Part shown: one piece after another, positions 49,116-64,000 of the stretch
Position numbering within the stretch: the stretch's first letter is position 1
Layout of the letters: every line of letters begins with the position of its first letter
Source: Luteipulveratus flavus
GTDB taxonomy: Bacteria > Actinomycetota > Actinomycetes > Actinomycetales > Dermatophilaceae
Assembly (NCBI RefSeq): GCF_029439465.1
Contig: NZ_JAROAV010000010.1
Span: 209,327-273,326, forward strand
Direction of reading: 5' to 3'
DNA: 64,000 bases
Position numbers and translations under genes: made by a program
The notes under the pieces: generated by a model
The model's input: only the letters and a program-made list of their open reading frames with translations
Databases searched by the model: none
Told to the model about the DNA's origin: nothing

Positions 49116-50210
49116 ATGTCTGGCCCGAACACCCAGTACGACCCGGTCGAGGTGAGCGCGCTCGACCCGGCCGCCATCGACCAGGCCGTCCAGGACGCCC
49201 TGAGCGCCATCGCGGGCGCCACCTCGCTGGACGATCTCAAGACGGTCCGTACGGCGCACCAGGGTGACCGCAGCCCGCTCGCGCTCGCCAACCGCGAGAT
49301 CGGCGCGCTGCCCCCGACCGCCAAGGCCGAGGCCGGCAAGCGCGTCGGTCAGGCACGCGGCCGCGTCGGCGGTGCGCTCAAGCAGCGTCAGGCCGAGCTG
49401 GAGAGCGAGCGGGACGAGCGGATCCTCGTCGAGGAGGCCGTGGACGTCACGATGCTGCCGGGTCGCCGGCCGCTCGGGCGCCGCCACCCCATCGAGCTGA
49501 TGGGCGAGCGGATCGCCGACATCATGGTCGGGCTCGGCTGGGAGGTCGCCGAGGGTCCCGAGGTCGAGGCCGAGTGGTTCACCTTCGACGCCCTCAACTT
49601 CGACGCCGACCACCCGGCCCGCCAGATGCAGGACACCTTCTACGTCGACCCGCCGGAGAACGGCCTGGTGCTGCGGACGCACACCTCGCCCGTGCAGGCC
49701 CGCTCGATGCTGGAGCGCGGCGCACCGCTGTACATCGCGTGCATCGGCCGGGTGTTCCGTACCGACGAGCTGGACGCCACGCACATGCCGGCGTTCCACC
49801 AGATCGAGGGTCTGGCCGTCGACGAGGGCCTGACCATGGCCGACCTCAAGGGCACCCTCGACCGGCTGGCGACCGAGCTGTTCGGTGAGGGCATCGTGAC
49901 GCGGCTGCGCCCGTCGTACTTCCCGTTCACCGAGCCGTCGGCCGAGATGGACCTGCGCTGCTTCGTCTGCGGCGGGACCGACCCGGACTGCCGCGCGTGC
50001 TCCGGCACCGGCTGGATCGAGTGGGGCGGCTGCGGCATGGTCAACCAGAACGTCCTGCGCGCCTGCGACGTCGACCCCGAGAAGTACACCGGCTTCGCCT
50101 TCGGCATGGGCGTGGACCGGGCGCTGATGTTCCGAACCGGCCAGTCCGACATGCGGGAGATGATCGAGGGCGATGTGCGCTTCAACGCCCAGTTCGGAAT
50201 GGAGATCTGA
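49116..50210 (+). CDS. pheS: Phenylalanyl-tRNA synthetase, alpha subunit
   Basis: A 364-residue class II aminoacyl-tRNA synthetase subunit. The N-terminal coiled-coil arm (~30-90) contacts tRNA; motif 2 is CIGRVFRTDELDATHMPAFHQIEG and motif 3 GFAFGMGVDRALMF. The insert CFVCGGTDPDCRACSGTGWIEWGGCGMV is the common cysteine-bearing loop. I used ATG 49116; the upstream ATG at 49107 is less likely. It forms the alpha2-beta2 enzyme with PheT, whose start overlaps the stop by one base. Confidence 0.96.
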   Translation: MSGPNTQYDPVEVSALDPAAIDQAVQDALSAIAGATSLDDLKTVRTAHQGDRSPLALANREIGALPPTAKAEAGKRVGQARGRVGGALKQRQAELESERDERILVEEAVDVTMLPGRRPLGRRHPIELMGERIADIMVGLGWEVAEGPEVEAEWFTFDALNFDADHPARQMQDTFYVDPPENGLVLRTHTSPVQARSMLERGAPLYIACIGRVFRTDELDATHMPAFHQIEGLAVDEGLTMADLKGTLDRLATELFGEGIVTRLRPSYFPFTEPSAEMDLRCFVCGGTDPDCRACSGTGWIEWGGCGMVNQNVLRACDVDPEKYTGFAFGMGVDRALMFRTGQSDMREMIEGDVRFNAQFGMEI

Positions 50211-52729
50211 TGCGCGTCCCCGTCGACTGGCTGCGTGAGTACGTCGAGATCCCGAAGCAGGCGCGCGGTGCCGACATCGCCGCCGCCCTGGTGAAGGTCG
50301 GGCTGGAGGAGGAGGGCCTGCACGGTGCCGACCTGACCGGTCCGCTCGTCGTCGGCCGCGTCCTCACCCAGCAGCTGGAGCCGCAGAAGAACGGCAAGAC
50401 GATCGGCTGGTGCACCGTCGACGTCGGCGACGCGAACGGCACCGGTGAGCCGCAGGGCATCGTGTGCGGGGCGCACAACTTCCAGGAGGGTGACCTGGTC
50501 GTCGTCGCTCTGCCCGGATCGGTGCTGCCGGGCGGCTTCGCGATCTCCGCGCGCAAGACGTACGGCCACGTGTCGGCGGGGATGATCTGCGCCGCCGACG
50601 AGCTCGGGCTGCCGGACGACGGCTCGGGCGGCATCATCCGCCTGGCCGACCGGCTCCCCGCGCACGAGCTGGCGCCCGGTGACGACGCCGTCCCGCTGCT
50701 CGGGCTCGACCGCGAGACGGTCGAGATCAACGTGACGCCGGACCGCGGCTACTGCTTCAGCATGCGCGGTGTCGCGCGGGAGTACGCCCACTCGACGGGA
50801 GCCTCCTTCGTCGACCCGGTCGTCGCGCTGCGCGACCGGGCGCCGGCGGGCAACGACGCGGGCTTCCCGGTCGAGCTGCGTGACGAGGCCCCGATGCGCG
50901 GGCGTGCGGGCTGCACCCGCTTCGTCGCCCGGATCGTCCGCGACCTGGACCCTGCCGCGACGACCCCCGACTGGATGGCGACGCGCCTGACCGAGGCCGG
51001 GATGCGGCCGATCTCGCTGCCCGTCGACATCACCAACTACGTCATGCTCGCCCTCGGCCAGCCCCTGCACGCGTACGACCTGGACACCGTGACGGGGCCG
51101 ATCGTGGTGCGCCGTGCCCGCGCCGGGGAGACGCTCACGACGCTGGACGACGTCCGTCGGACCCTGTACCCGCAGGACCTGCTCATCACCGACGGGGGCG
51201 AGCGGCCGCTCGGTCTGGCCGGTGTGATGGGCGGCCAGGACGGCGAGCTCGGCGAGGGCACCACCGCCGTGCTCGTGGAGGCGGCCCGGTTCGACCCGGT
51301 GACCATCGCCCGGTCGGCGCGCCGTCACCGCCTCACCACCGAGGCGTCCCGACGCTTCGAGCGCGGCGTCGACACCGACCTGGCTGCCGCCGCCGCCCAG
51401 CTCGCCGTCGAGCTGCTGGTCGAGCTCGCCGGCGGTCGTGCGGACGCCGCCGTCACCGACCTCGCCGAGCCGCTCGAGCCTGTCGTGATCGACCTCGACC
51501 CGGCCGCGATCGGCCGTCTGGTCGGCGTCGACTACGCCGTCGACCGGGTCACGGCGATCCTCGACGAGATCGGTTGCAGCATCGACGGATCCGGCGACCT
51601 GTTCGCCGTGACTCCGCCCACCTGGCGCCCCGACCTCACGACCTGGCCCGACCTCGCGGAGGAGGTCGCCCGGATCGACGGCTACGACCGGATCCCGTCC
51701 GTGCTGCCTGCCGCGCCCGGTGGCCGCGGGCTGACGACGGAGCAGGAGGGGCGCCGCCTGGCCGCGAACCTCCTGGCCGGCCGCGGGTTCTCCCAGGTCT
51801 GGAGCGCGCCGTTCGTCGGTGAGGCGTTGTTCGACCAGCTGGGATACCCCGCGGACGACCCGCGCCGGTCGACCTTGCGCATCGCCAACCCGTTGTCGGA
51901 CGAGGCGCCGCTGCTGCGGACGTCCGTGCTCCCGAGCGTCCTGGAGGTCGCGCGCCGCAACGTCTCGCGCGGCACCAAGGACGTCGCGCTGTTCGAGCAC
52001 GGTCTGGTGCTCGGCGGCCCCGCAGGTGTGGCGCCGACGTACGACGTCGGTGTCTACCCCGGTGCCGAGGCGGTCGAGCAGATCGCCGCCGCCGTGCCGG
52101 CCCAGCCCCGCCACCTGGCGTGGGCGATGGTCGGCGAGGCCGAGCCCGCCGGCTGGTGGGGGCCGGGCCGCGCCGCCGACTGGGCCGATGCCGTCGGCGT
52201 CGTGCACGCGCTCGCCGAGGCCTTCGCGGTCGAGATCAGGGTCTCGACCGGCGCGGAGGCGCCGTTCCACCCGGGCCGGTGCGCGCGCGTCGAGCTGGCC
52301 GACGGCACCTACCTCGGGTCTGCGGGCGAGCTGCACCCGAAGGTCGTGAGTGCGCTGGGGCTGTCCGGGCGTCCGGTCGGTGGTGAGCTCGATCTCGACC
52401 GGCTCATCGCCGCCTCGACGAGCCCGCAGGCGAGCGGGCTGTCCAACTACCCGTCCGCCCAGAGCGACGTCGCCCTCGTCGTCGACGCGGCCGTCCGGGC
52501 CGCCGACGTGGAGGCGGCCCTGCGGCGCGGTGCGGGTGACCTGCTGGAGTCGGTGACCCTGTTCGACGTCTACGAGGGCGACCAGCTCGGCGAGGGCAGC
52601 AGGTCGCTGGCCTACCGGCTGGTGTTCCGCGCACCCGAGCGGACCCTGCGGACCGAGGAGGTCAACGACCTGCGCGACGCCGCCGTCGCCGCAGCCGGCA
52701 CCGCCACCGGCGCCACCCAGCGCATCTGA
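50210..52729 (+). CDS. pheT: Phenylalanyl-tRNA synthetase, beta subunit
   Basis: An 839-residue subunit with the usual domain order: N-terminal B1 and tRNA-binding OB fold (~40-150, GIVCGAHNFQEGD), B3/B4 editing domain (PVDITNYVMLALGQPLHAYDLD), B5 (TTEASRRFERGVDTDLAAAA), the catalytic-like core (FSQVWSAPFVGEALFDQLG) and the C-terminal anticodon-binding domain (VTLFDVYEGDQLGEGSRSLAYRL). Length is normal. TGATG couples it to pheS. Confidence 0.97.
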   Translation: MRVPVDWLREYVEIPKQARGADIAAALVKVGLEEEGLHGADLTGPLVVGRVLTQQLEPQKNGKTIGWCTVDVGDANGTGEPQGIVCGAHNFQEGDLVVVALPGSVLPGGFAISARKTYGHVSAGMICAADELGLPDDGSGGIIRLADRLPAHELAPGDDAVPLLGLDRETVEINVTPDRGYCFSMRGVAREYAHSTGASFVDPVVALRDRAPAGNDAGFPVELRDEAPMRGRAGCTRFVARIVRDLDPAATTPDWMATRLTEAGMRPISLPVDITNYVMLALGQPLHAYDLDTVTGPIVVRRARAGETLTTLDDVRRTLYPQDLLITDGGERPLGLAGVMGGQDGELGEGTTAVLVEAARFDPVTIARSARRHRLTTEASRRFERGVDTDLAAAAAQLAVELLVELAGGRADAAVTDLAEPLEPVVIDLDPAAIGRLVGVDYAVDRVTAILDEIGCSIDGSGDLFAVTPPTWRPDLTTWPDLAEEVARIDGYDRIPSVLPAAPGGRGLTTEQEGRRLAANLLAGRGFSQVWSAPFVGEALFDQLGYPADDPRRSTLRIANPLSDEAPLLRTSVLPSVLEVARRNVSRGTKDVALFEHGLVLGGPAGVAPTYDVGVYPGAEAVEQIAAAVPAQPRHLAWAMVGEAEPAGWWGPGRAADWADAVGVVHALAEAFAVEIRVSTGAEAPFHPGRCARVELADGTYLGSAGELHPKVVSALGLSGRPVGGELDLDRLIAASTSPQASGLSNYPSAQSDVALVVDAAVRAADVEAALRRGAGDLLESVTLFDVYEGDQLGEGSRSLAYRLVFRAPERTLRTEEVNDLRDAAVAAAGTATGATQRI

Positions 52730-52731
52730 CG

Positions 52732-52779
52732 ATCGTTCTGACATCACGTCCGCGCTCGTGGACGTGATGCCAGAGCGAT
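52732..52779 (+). terminator. Terminator of pheST
   Basis: Arms of 20 bases (52732-52751 and 52760-52779) pair fully if two G-U pairs are allowed, with an 8-base loop, three bases after the pheT stop. Confidence 0.75.
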
Positions 52780-52806
52780 CCGCCGGCGTGATCGTCGGTG
52801 GGCACG

Positions 52807-55032
<2,226 letters not shown>

Positions 55033-55036
<4 letters not shown>

Positions 55037-55940
55037 GCCGCCGTACTCCGTCCTCGCTCGCCGCCGCAGCCGGGAAGGCCGCGACCCTCGTGGAGGCGCT
55101 GCCCTGGCTGGAGCGGTTCAAGGACGCCCTCGTCGTGGTGAAGTACGGCGGCAACGCGATGACCGACGAGTCGCTGAAGGCCGCGTTCGCCGCCGACGTC
55201 GCCTTCCTGCGCTACTCCGGCCTGCGGGTCGTCGTGGTCCACGGCGGCGGGCCGCAGATCCAGGCCATGCTCGACCGGCTCGGGGTCGAGAGCGAGTTCA
55301 AGGGCGGGCTCCGGGTCACGACACCGGAGGCGATGGACGTCGTCCGCATGGTCCTCACCGGCCAGGTGTCTCGTGAGCTCGTCGGCCTGGTCAACCAGCA
55401 CGGTCCGCTCGCGGTCGGCCTGTCCGGCGAGGACGCCGCGCTGTTCGGGGCCCGACGCCGGACGGCGCTCGTCGACGGCGAGCAGGTCGACATCGGCCTG
55501 GTCGGCGACGTGACCACGGTCAACCCCTCGGCCGTGCGCGACCTGCTGGACGCCGGTCGCATCCCCGTCGTGTCGTCCGTGGCGCCGGACCTCGACCACG
55601 ACGGCCAGGTGCTCAACGTCAACGCCGACACGGCCGCGGCCGCCCTCGCCGTCGCCCTCGGTGCCCACAAGCTGGTCGTCCTGACCGACGTCGAGGGCAT
55701 CTACGAGCGCTGGCCGGACCGGGACAGCCTGCTGTCGACCCTGAGCGTCGGCAGCGCCGAGGAGCTGTTGCAGACCGTCGACGCGGGGATGGTCCCGAAG
55801 CTCGAGGCGTGCGTACGAGCCGTTCGCGGAGGCGTCCGGCAGGCGCACGTCATCGACGGCCGCGCTCCGCACTCACTGCTGCTGGAGATCTTCACCGACG
55901 AGGGCATCGGCACGATGGTCCTGCCCGAGGAGACGACACC

Positions 55941-55944
<4 letters not shown>
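55033..55944 (+). CDS. argB: Acetylglutamate kinase
   Basis: A 303-residue amino acid kinase, second step and usual feedback point of the pathway. VVKYGGNAM binds phosphate, [14 protein letters not shown] the acyl substrate and [16 protein letters not shown] the nucleotide. The ~25-residue N-terminal helix before it is the mark of the arginine-sensitive hexameric form. ATGA overlap with argJ and argD. Confidence 0.96.
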
Positions 55945-60985
<5,041 letters not shown>

Positions 60986-60992
60986 GATCCGG

Positions 60993-61592
60993 TCAGTGTG
61001 CCACCGCGGTCGGCGAGAGCACCTGCTCCATCGTGAGGATGCGGGCGAACCGCCCGGCGAGCGCGTACTCGGTCCGCTCCTCGATCGCCGCGGCGCCGAG
61101 GGTGGTCGGATCCGCCAGGACGGCGTCGAGGTCGCGTTCCGCCGGAGCGTCCCGGTGAGCGATCGGGAACGTGGCGGTCGCCTCGGTCACGAAGTCGACG
61201 TCGTAGCCGAGGTCGGCGGCGACCCTGGCGGTGGTCTCGCAGCACTGCTCGGTCTGGATCCCGGTGATCACCAGGCGGTCCACACCACGCTGGGTGAGGA
61301 GCTGCGCGAGTCCGGTGGTGGTGAACGCGTTACGGGACGTCTTCGTCAGGACCGGCTCACCGGCGGCGGGGGCCAACCCGTCCATCAGCCTGACGTGGCC
61401 CTGGTCGGGATCGAACGGGCCGCCACTGCCCGGCTCGGCATGAAGCACCCAGACGACCTCCTGCTGCTCGGCCCGGGCGTGCGTGACGAGGCGGGCGACG
61501 CGGTCGGCGATGTCGGGGCGCGACACCGCCGTCCAGGACGGGCGGACGGTGAAGGACTGCTGGACGTCGATGACGAGGAGCGCTGTGGTCAT
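60993..61592 (-). CDS. Isochorismatase-family cysteine hydrolase
   Basis: A 199-residue hydrolase with the family's catalytic triad: Asp in [11 protein letters not shown], Lys in LTKTSRNAF and Cys in [15 protein letters not shown]. Members act on amides such as nicotinamide, carbamoylsarcosine or biuret, or on isochorismate; the substrate here is unknown. A CAGGAT hexamer lies six bases before the ATG. It is divergent from the DNA glycosylase gene and leads a two-gene unit with the GlxA-type regulator. Confidence 0.87.
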   Translation of the reverse strand: MTTALLVIDVQQSFTVRPSWTAVSRPDIADRVARLVTHARAEQQEVVWVLHAEPGSGGPFDPDQGHVRLMDGLAPAAGEPVLTKTSRNAFTTTGLAQLLTQRGVDRLVITGIQTEQCCETTARVAADLGYDVDFVTEATATFPIAHRDAPAERDLDAVLADPTTLGAAAIEERTEYALAGRFARILTMEQVLSPTAVAH

Positions 61593-61681
61593 GCCACGAT
61601 CCTGGTGCCGCGTGCGTCCCGGTCACCAGACCGCGACAGGTCAGGAACCGGACCGATCCGGTCACAGCGAGGGAGAGCGTC

Positions 61682-62296
61682 ATCGAGCGACTGCAACCGT
61701 CCTTCTACGACCGGCCGGTGCTGCAGGTCGCGCCCGACCTGCTCGGCTGCCTCGTCTCCCACGCCGGCGTGACGATCCGCCTGACGGAGGTGGAGGCCTA
61801 CGACGGCGCGAACGACCCCGGCTCGCACGCTTTTCGCGGCAGGACGGCGCGAAACGCGAGCATGTTCGGGCCGCCCGGCACGCTCTACACCTACTTCACG
61901 TACGGGATGCACTGGTGCGCGAATCTGGGCTGCGGGCCTGAGGGCGTCGCGCGGGCCGTGCTGCTGCGGGCCGGCGAGGTGGTCGAGGGCCTCGACGCCG
62001 CGCGAGAGCGACGGAACGGGATCGGGGATCGCGACCTGGCACGCGGCCCGGCGCGGCTCGCCCAGGCGCTCGGTCTCGGGCGCGACCAGGACGGCGTTGT
62101 GACCACCGCACCCGACGCTGCGGTGGCCGTCGCGCCTCGGGCCGGTGAGGCGGGAGTCGTCCGCACCGGTCCGCGGGTGGGCGTGAGCGGCGCCGGCGGT
62201 GACGCCACGAGCTACCCGTGGCGGTTCTGGCTGGACGGTGAGTCGACGGTCTCCGTCTACCGGCCGGCGAAACCACGTCGGCGCCCTGACGGCTGA
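61682..62296 (+). CDS. DNA-3-methyladenine glycosylase (AAG/MPG family), probable ATC start
   Basis: A 204-residue alkyl-purine DNA glycosylase that starts base excision repair of 3-methyladenine and related lesions. [21 protein letters not shown] contains the catalytic Glu, [23 protein letters not shown] the DNA-intercalating Tyr region, and [14 protein letters not shown] is conserved. The first ATG/GTG-type start, GTG 61718, would cut off [14 protein letters not shown], the normal N-terminus. The full domain begins at ATC 61682 ([12 protein letters not shown]), six bases after GGAG. A sequence error at that base is the alternative. Confidence 0.85.
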   Translation: MERLQPSFYDRPVLQVAPDLLGCLVSHAGVTIRLTEVEAYDGANDPGSHAFRGRTARNASMFGPPGTLYTYFTYGMHWCANLGCGPEGVARAVLLRAGEVVEGLDAARERRNGIGDRDLARGPARLAQALGLGRDQDGVVTTAPDAAVAVAPRAGEAGVVRTGPRVGVSGAGGDATSYPWRFWLDGESTVSVYRPAKPRRRPDG

Positions 62297-62360
62297 TGCG
62301 GCAGGCTGGACCACGAGGTCCGCGCGCGCGGTGCGGCCCGCACGAGAGGAACGATGACCT

Positions 62361-63623
62361 GTGAGCGATCTGTTGGACGAGCTGCAGTGGCGCGGCCTGG
62401 TGGCGCAGACCACCGACGAGGCTGCGCTGCGGGAAGCACTCGACGGCGGGCCGCTCACCATGTACGTGGGCTTCGACCCCACCGCGCCGTCCCTGCACTT
62501 CGGCAACCTCGTGCAGCTGGTGGTGGTGCGGCGGATGCAGCGGGCGGGCCATCACGTCATCTGCCTGGTCGGCGGGTCGACGGGCCTGATCGGTGATCCG
62601 AAGCCGGACAGCGAACGCGTGCTGCGGACCAAGGAGCAGGTGGCCGACGCGGTCGCGGCGATCCGCTCGCAGGTCGAGGCCTTCCTGGACTTCGACGGCG
62701 ACAACCCCGCGCGGATGGTCAACAACCTGGACTGGACCGAGGGCATCTCGGCGCTGGACTTCCTGCGCGACTACGGCAAGTACTTCCGAGTCAACGGGAT
62801 GATCAAGAAGGACGCCGTCTCGGCGCGGCTGAACTCCGACGCCGGCATCAGCTACACCGAGTTCAGCTACCAGATCCTGCAGGGCCTGGACTACCTCCAC
62901 CTGTTCCGGGAGCTCGGCTGCACGCTGCAGACCGGTGCGGTCGACCAGTGGGGCAACATCCTGGCCGGCGTGGACCTGATCCGGCAGACGGAGGGCGAGC
63001 ACGTCCACGTGCTGACCACGCCGCTGCTCACCGACTCCACCGGCCGCAAGTACGGCAAGTCGGAGGGCAACGCCATCTGGCTCGACCCGGCCATGACCAG
63101 CCCGTACGCCTTCTACCAGTACTTCCTCAACGTCGAGGACGCCGAGGTCGTGAAGCTCCTCAAGGTGTTCACCGACCTCGGGGCCGACCAGGTCGCCGAC
63201 CTGGAGAAGCAGGTGCGGGAGGAGCCGTTCCGGCGAGCGGCCCAGCGCACCCTCGCGGAGCAGGTGACCACGCTGGTGCACGGGCCGGAGGCGACCCGTG
63301 CCGTGCAGGACGCCTCGGCGGCCCTGTTCGGCAAGGGGGACGTCACGGTCCTGGACGAGCGGACACTGGCCGACGCGACCGCCGAGCTACCGGGTGGAGA
63401 GGTGGCCGTGGGCGTGACCATCACCGACGCCCTGGTGGCGAGCGGCGTGGCGGACAGCCGCAACGCCGCGCGCCGACTCATCGCCGAGGGAGGGGTGTCC
63501 CTGAACAACGTGAAGGTGGGCGATCCCGAGGCGGTGCTGGTCGAGGAGGACTTCCTGCACGGCCGGGTGGCGATCGTGAAGCGCGGCCGCAAGCACCTGG
63601 TCGCGGTCCGTCGCAGCGCCTGA
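62361..63623 (+). CDS. tyrS: Tyrosyl-tRNA synthetase
   Basis: A 420-residue class I synthetase. Visible are the tyrosine pocket YVGFDPTAPSLHFGN with the HIGH-like H46-F-G-N49, YQILQGLDYLHLF, DQWGNILAG, the KMSKS-like K230-YGKS, and a C-terminal S4 RNA-binding domain (RNAARRLIAEGGVSLNN). Length is normal. GTG 62361 is preceded by GAGAGGAACG. It is followed by a strong terminator and then the rRNA promoter. Confidence 0.97.
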   Translation: MSDLLDELQWRGLVAQTTDEAALREALDGGPLTMYVGFDPTAPSLHFGNLVQLVVVRRMQRAGHHVICLVGGSTGLIGDPKPDSERVLRTKEQVADAVAAIRSQVEAFLDFDGDNPARMVNNLDWTEGISALDFLRDYGKYFRVNGMIKKDAVSARLNSDAGISYTEFSYQILQGLDYLHLFRELGCTLQTGAVDQWGNILAGVDLIRQTEGEHVHVLTTPLLTDSTGRKYGKSEGNAIWLDPAMTSPYAFYQYFLNVEDAEVVKLLKVFTDLGADQVADLEKQVREEPFRRAAQRTLAEQVTTLVHGPEATRAVQDASAALFGKGDVTVLDERTLADATAELPGGEVAVGVTITDALVASGVADSRNAARRLIAEGGVSLNNVKVGDPEAVLVEEDFLHGRVAIVKRGRKHLVAVRRSA

Positions 63624-63632
63624 TCGACCACC

Positions 63633-63681
63633 GAGGACGCGTGGTGCGGCCGCCGATTTGGCGTCTGCACCACGCGTCCTC
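63633..63681 (+). terminator. Terminator of tyrS
   Basis: GAGGACGCGTGGTGC (63633-63647) and GCACCACGCGTCCTC (63667-63681), perfect 15-base arms, 19-base loop, followed by TAATGTT. It separates tyrS from the rRNA operon. Confidence 0.85.
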
Positions 63682-63773
63682 TAATGTTCCATCTGTCGCC
63701 GCGAGGAGGCACGGACAACCGGGAGACCGGGAGGCCGGTCCAGCGGACGACCAACCCACTGTTGATCGAGGTG

Positions 63774-63803
63774 GTGGACGCATGTCCCTCACCTGAGTAC
63801 AGT
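63774..63803 (+). promoter_or_regulatory. Probable rRNA operon promoter
   Basis: GTGGAC (63774-63779) and TACAGT (63798-63803), 18 bases apart, upstream of the conserved rRNA leader. Other promoters may lie nearby, as rRNA operons often have several; TTGATC at 63762 could be part of one. Confidence 0.4.
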
Positions 63804-64000
63804 GGTCCCTCCGCCGCTGATGCGGCACCCAACACTCCACGGAGCGGACACAGTCCGAAGTTGGCGAGAAAGCGAAGCGGTGGTAAGTTAGAGAAGTTGC
63901 CCCGGACGGGAAGCGGCGAAAGCCACGAACCGAAGGTGAGCGGCTGTTTCTTGAGAACTCAACAGCGTGTCGAGTGATTGATGCCAAATGTTTGTTTGGT
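63804..64000 (+). other. rRNA operon leader (16S gene begins past the window)
   Basis: No protein gene is supported after tyrS. Near the end, CTTGAGAACTCAACAGCGTG (63953-63972) is the conserved actinobacterial pre-16S leader segment that precedes antitermination and processing signals, and GTTTGTTTGGT at the end resembles a boxA-like stretch. AT content rises as expected for an rrn leader. The mature 16S start is not reached. Confidence 0.75.

Overview
The window is a 64 kb piece of a high-GC actinobacterial chromosome (Actinomycetota). Third codon positions are almost always G or C, many genes start with GTG, operons are joined by 4-base ATGA/GTGA overlaps, and marker genes are actinobacterial: PriA instead of HisA, GlnA2-GlnE, polyphosphate glucokinase, a GuaB1-type enzyme and an XRE regulator of the ClgR type. 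Gene order around pheST-arg-tyrS-rRNA suggests Micrococcales, but I cannot place it further. I see no phage, plasmid, IS element, CRISPR array or tRNA; this is core chromosome with a few accessory blocks.

Layout. 1-10 kb: 3' end of an RNase II/R-family gene, a Cds1-like cysteine desulfhydrase, the RNase P RNA gene rnpB, a ClgR-like regulator, two tandem PLC-like phosphodiesterases, guaB1, a metallo-beta-lactamase-fold protein, a small Cys-rich protein behind an IdeR/DtxR-type iron box, a FemX-type peptidyltransferase, ppgK and map. 10-18.5 kb: a small conserved protein, an MFS transporter, a secreted M6 (immune inhibitor A) metalloprotease, glnA2 and glnE. 18.6-24.4 kb: a histidine operon hisD-hisC-hisB-(unknown)-hisH-priA-sseB-like. 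24.4-27.8 kb: a SHOCT membrane protein, an XRE-cupin regulator facing a CxxC flavoprotein, and lpdA.

27.8-35.1 kb: a SorC-type regulator facing a polyol uptake and catabolism operon (lipoprotein binding protein, two permeases, mannitol/arabitol-type dehydrogenase, xylulokinase) with no ATPase gene. 35.1-43.3 kb: a DUF952 protein, an NAD(P)-binding protein, a furA-katA pair, a two-gene surface polysaccharide unit (glycosyltransferase with a degenerate GGDEF-like N-terminus plus an acyltransferase), and an MFS transporter. 43.3-52.8 kb: infC-rpmI-rplT, an rRNA 2'-O-methyltransferase, a molybdopterin oxidoreductase, a PAS histidine kinase and pheST. 52.8-60 kb: the arginine operon argCJBDFRH, without argG, behind ARG-box-like repeats. 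60-64 kb: a GlxA-type regulator with a cysteine hydrolase, a 3-methyladenine glycosylase, tyrS, a strong terminator and the promoter and leader of an rRNA operon whose 16S gene lies past the window end.

A recurring theme is leaderless expression: at 14 genes a TANNNT hexamer lies 6-8 bases before the start codon with no convincing ribosome binding site, and seven more show a one-base variant of it. Two genes (infC and the glycosylase) appear to start with ATC. The most novel-looking items are the iron-box-controlled Cys-rich microprotein, the infC leader, and the GGDEF-like glycosyltransferase unit.
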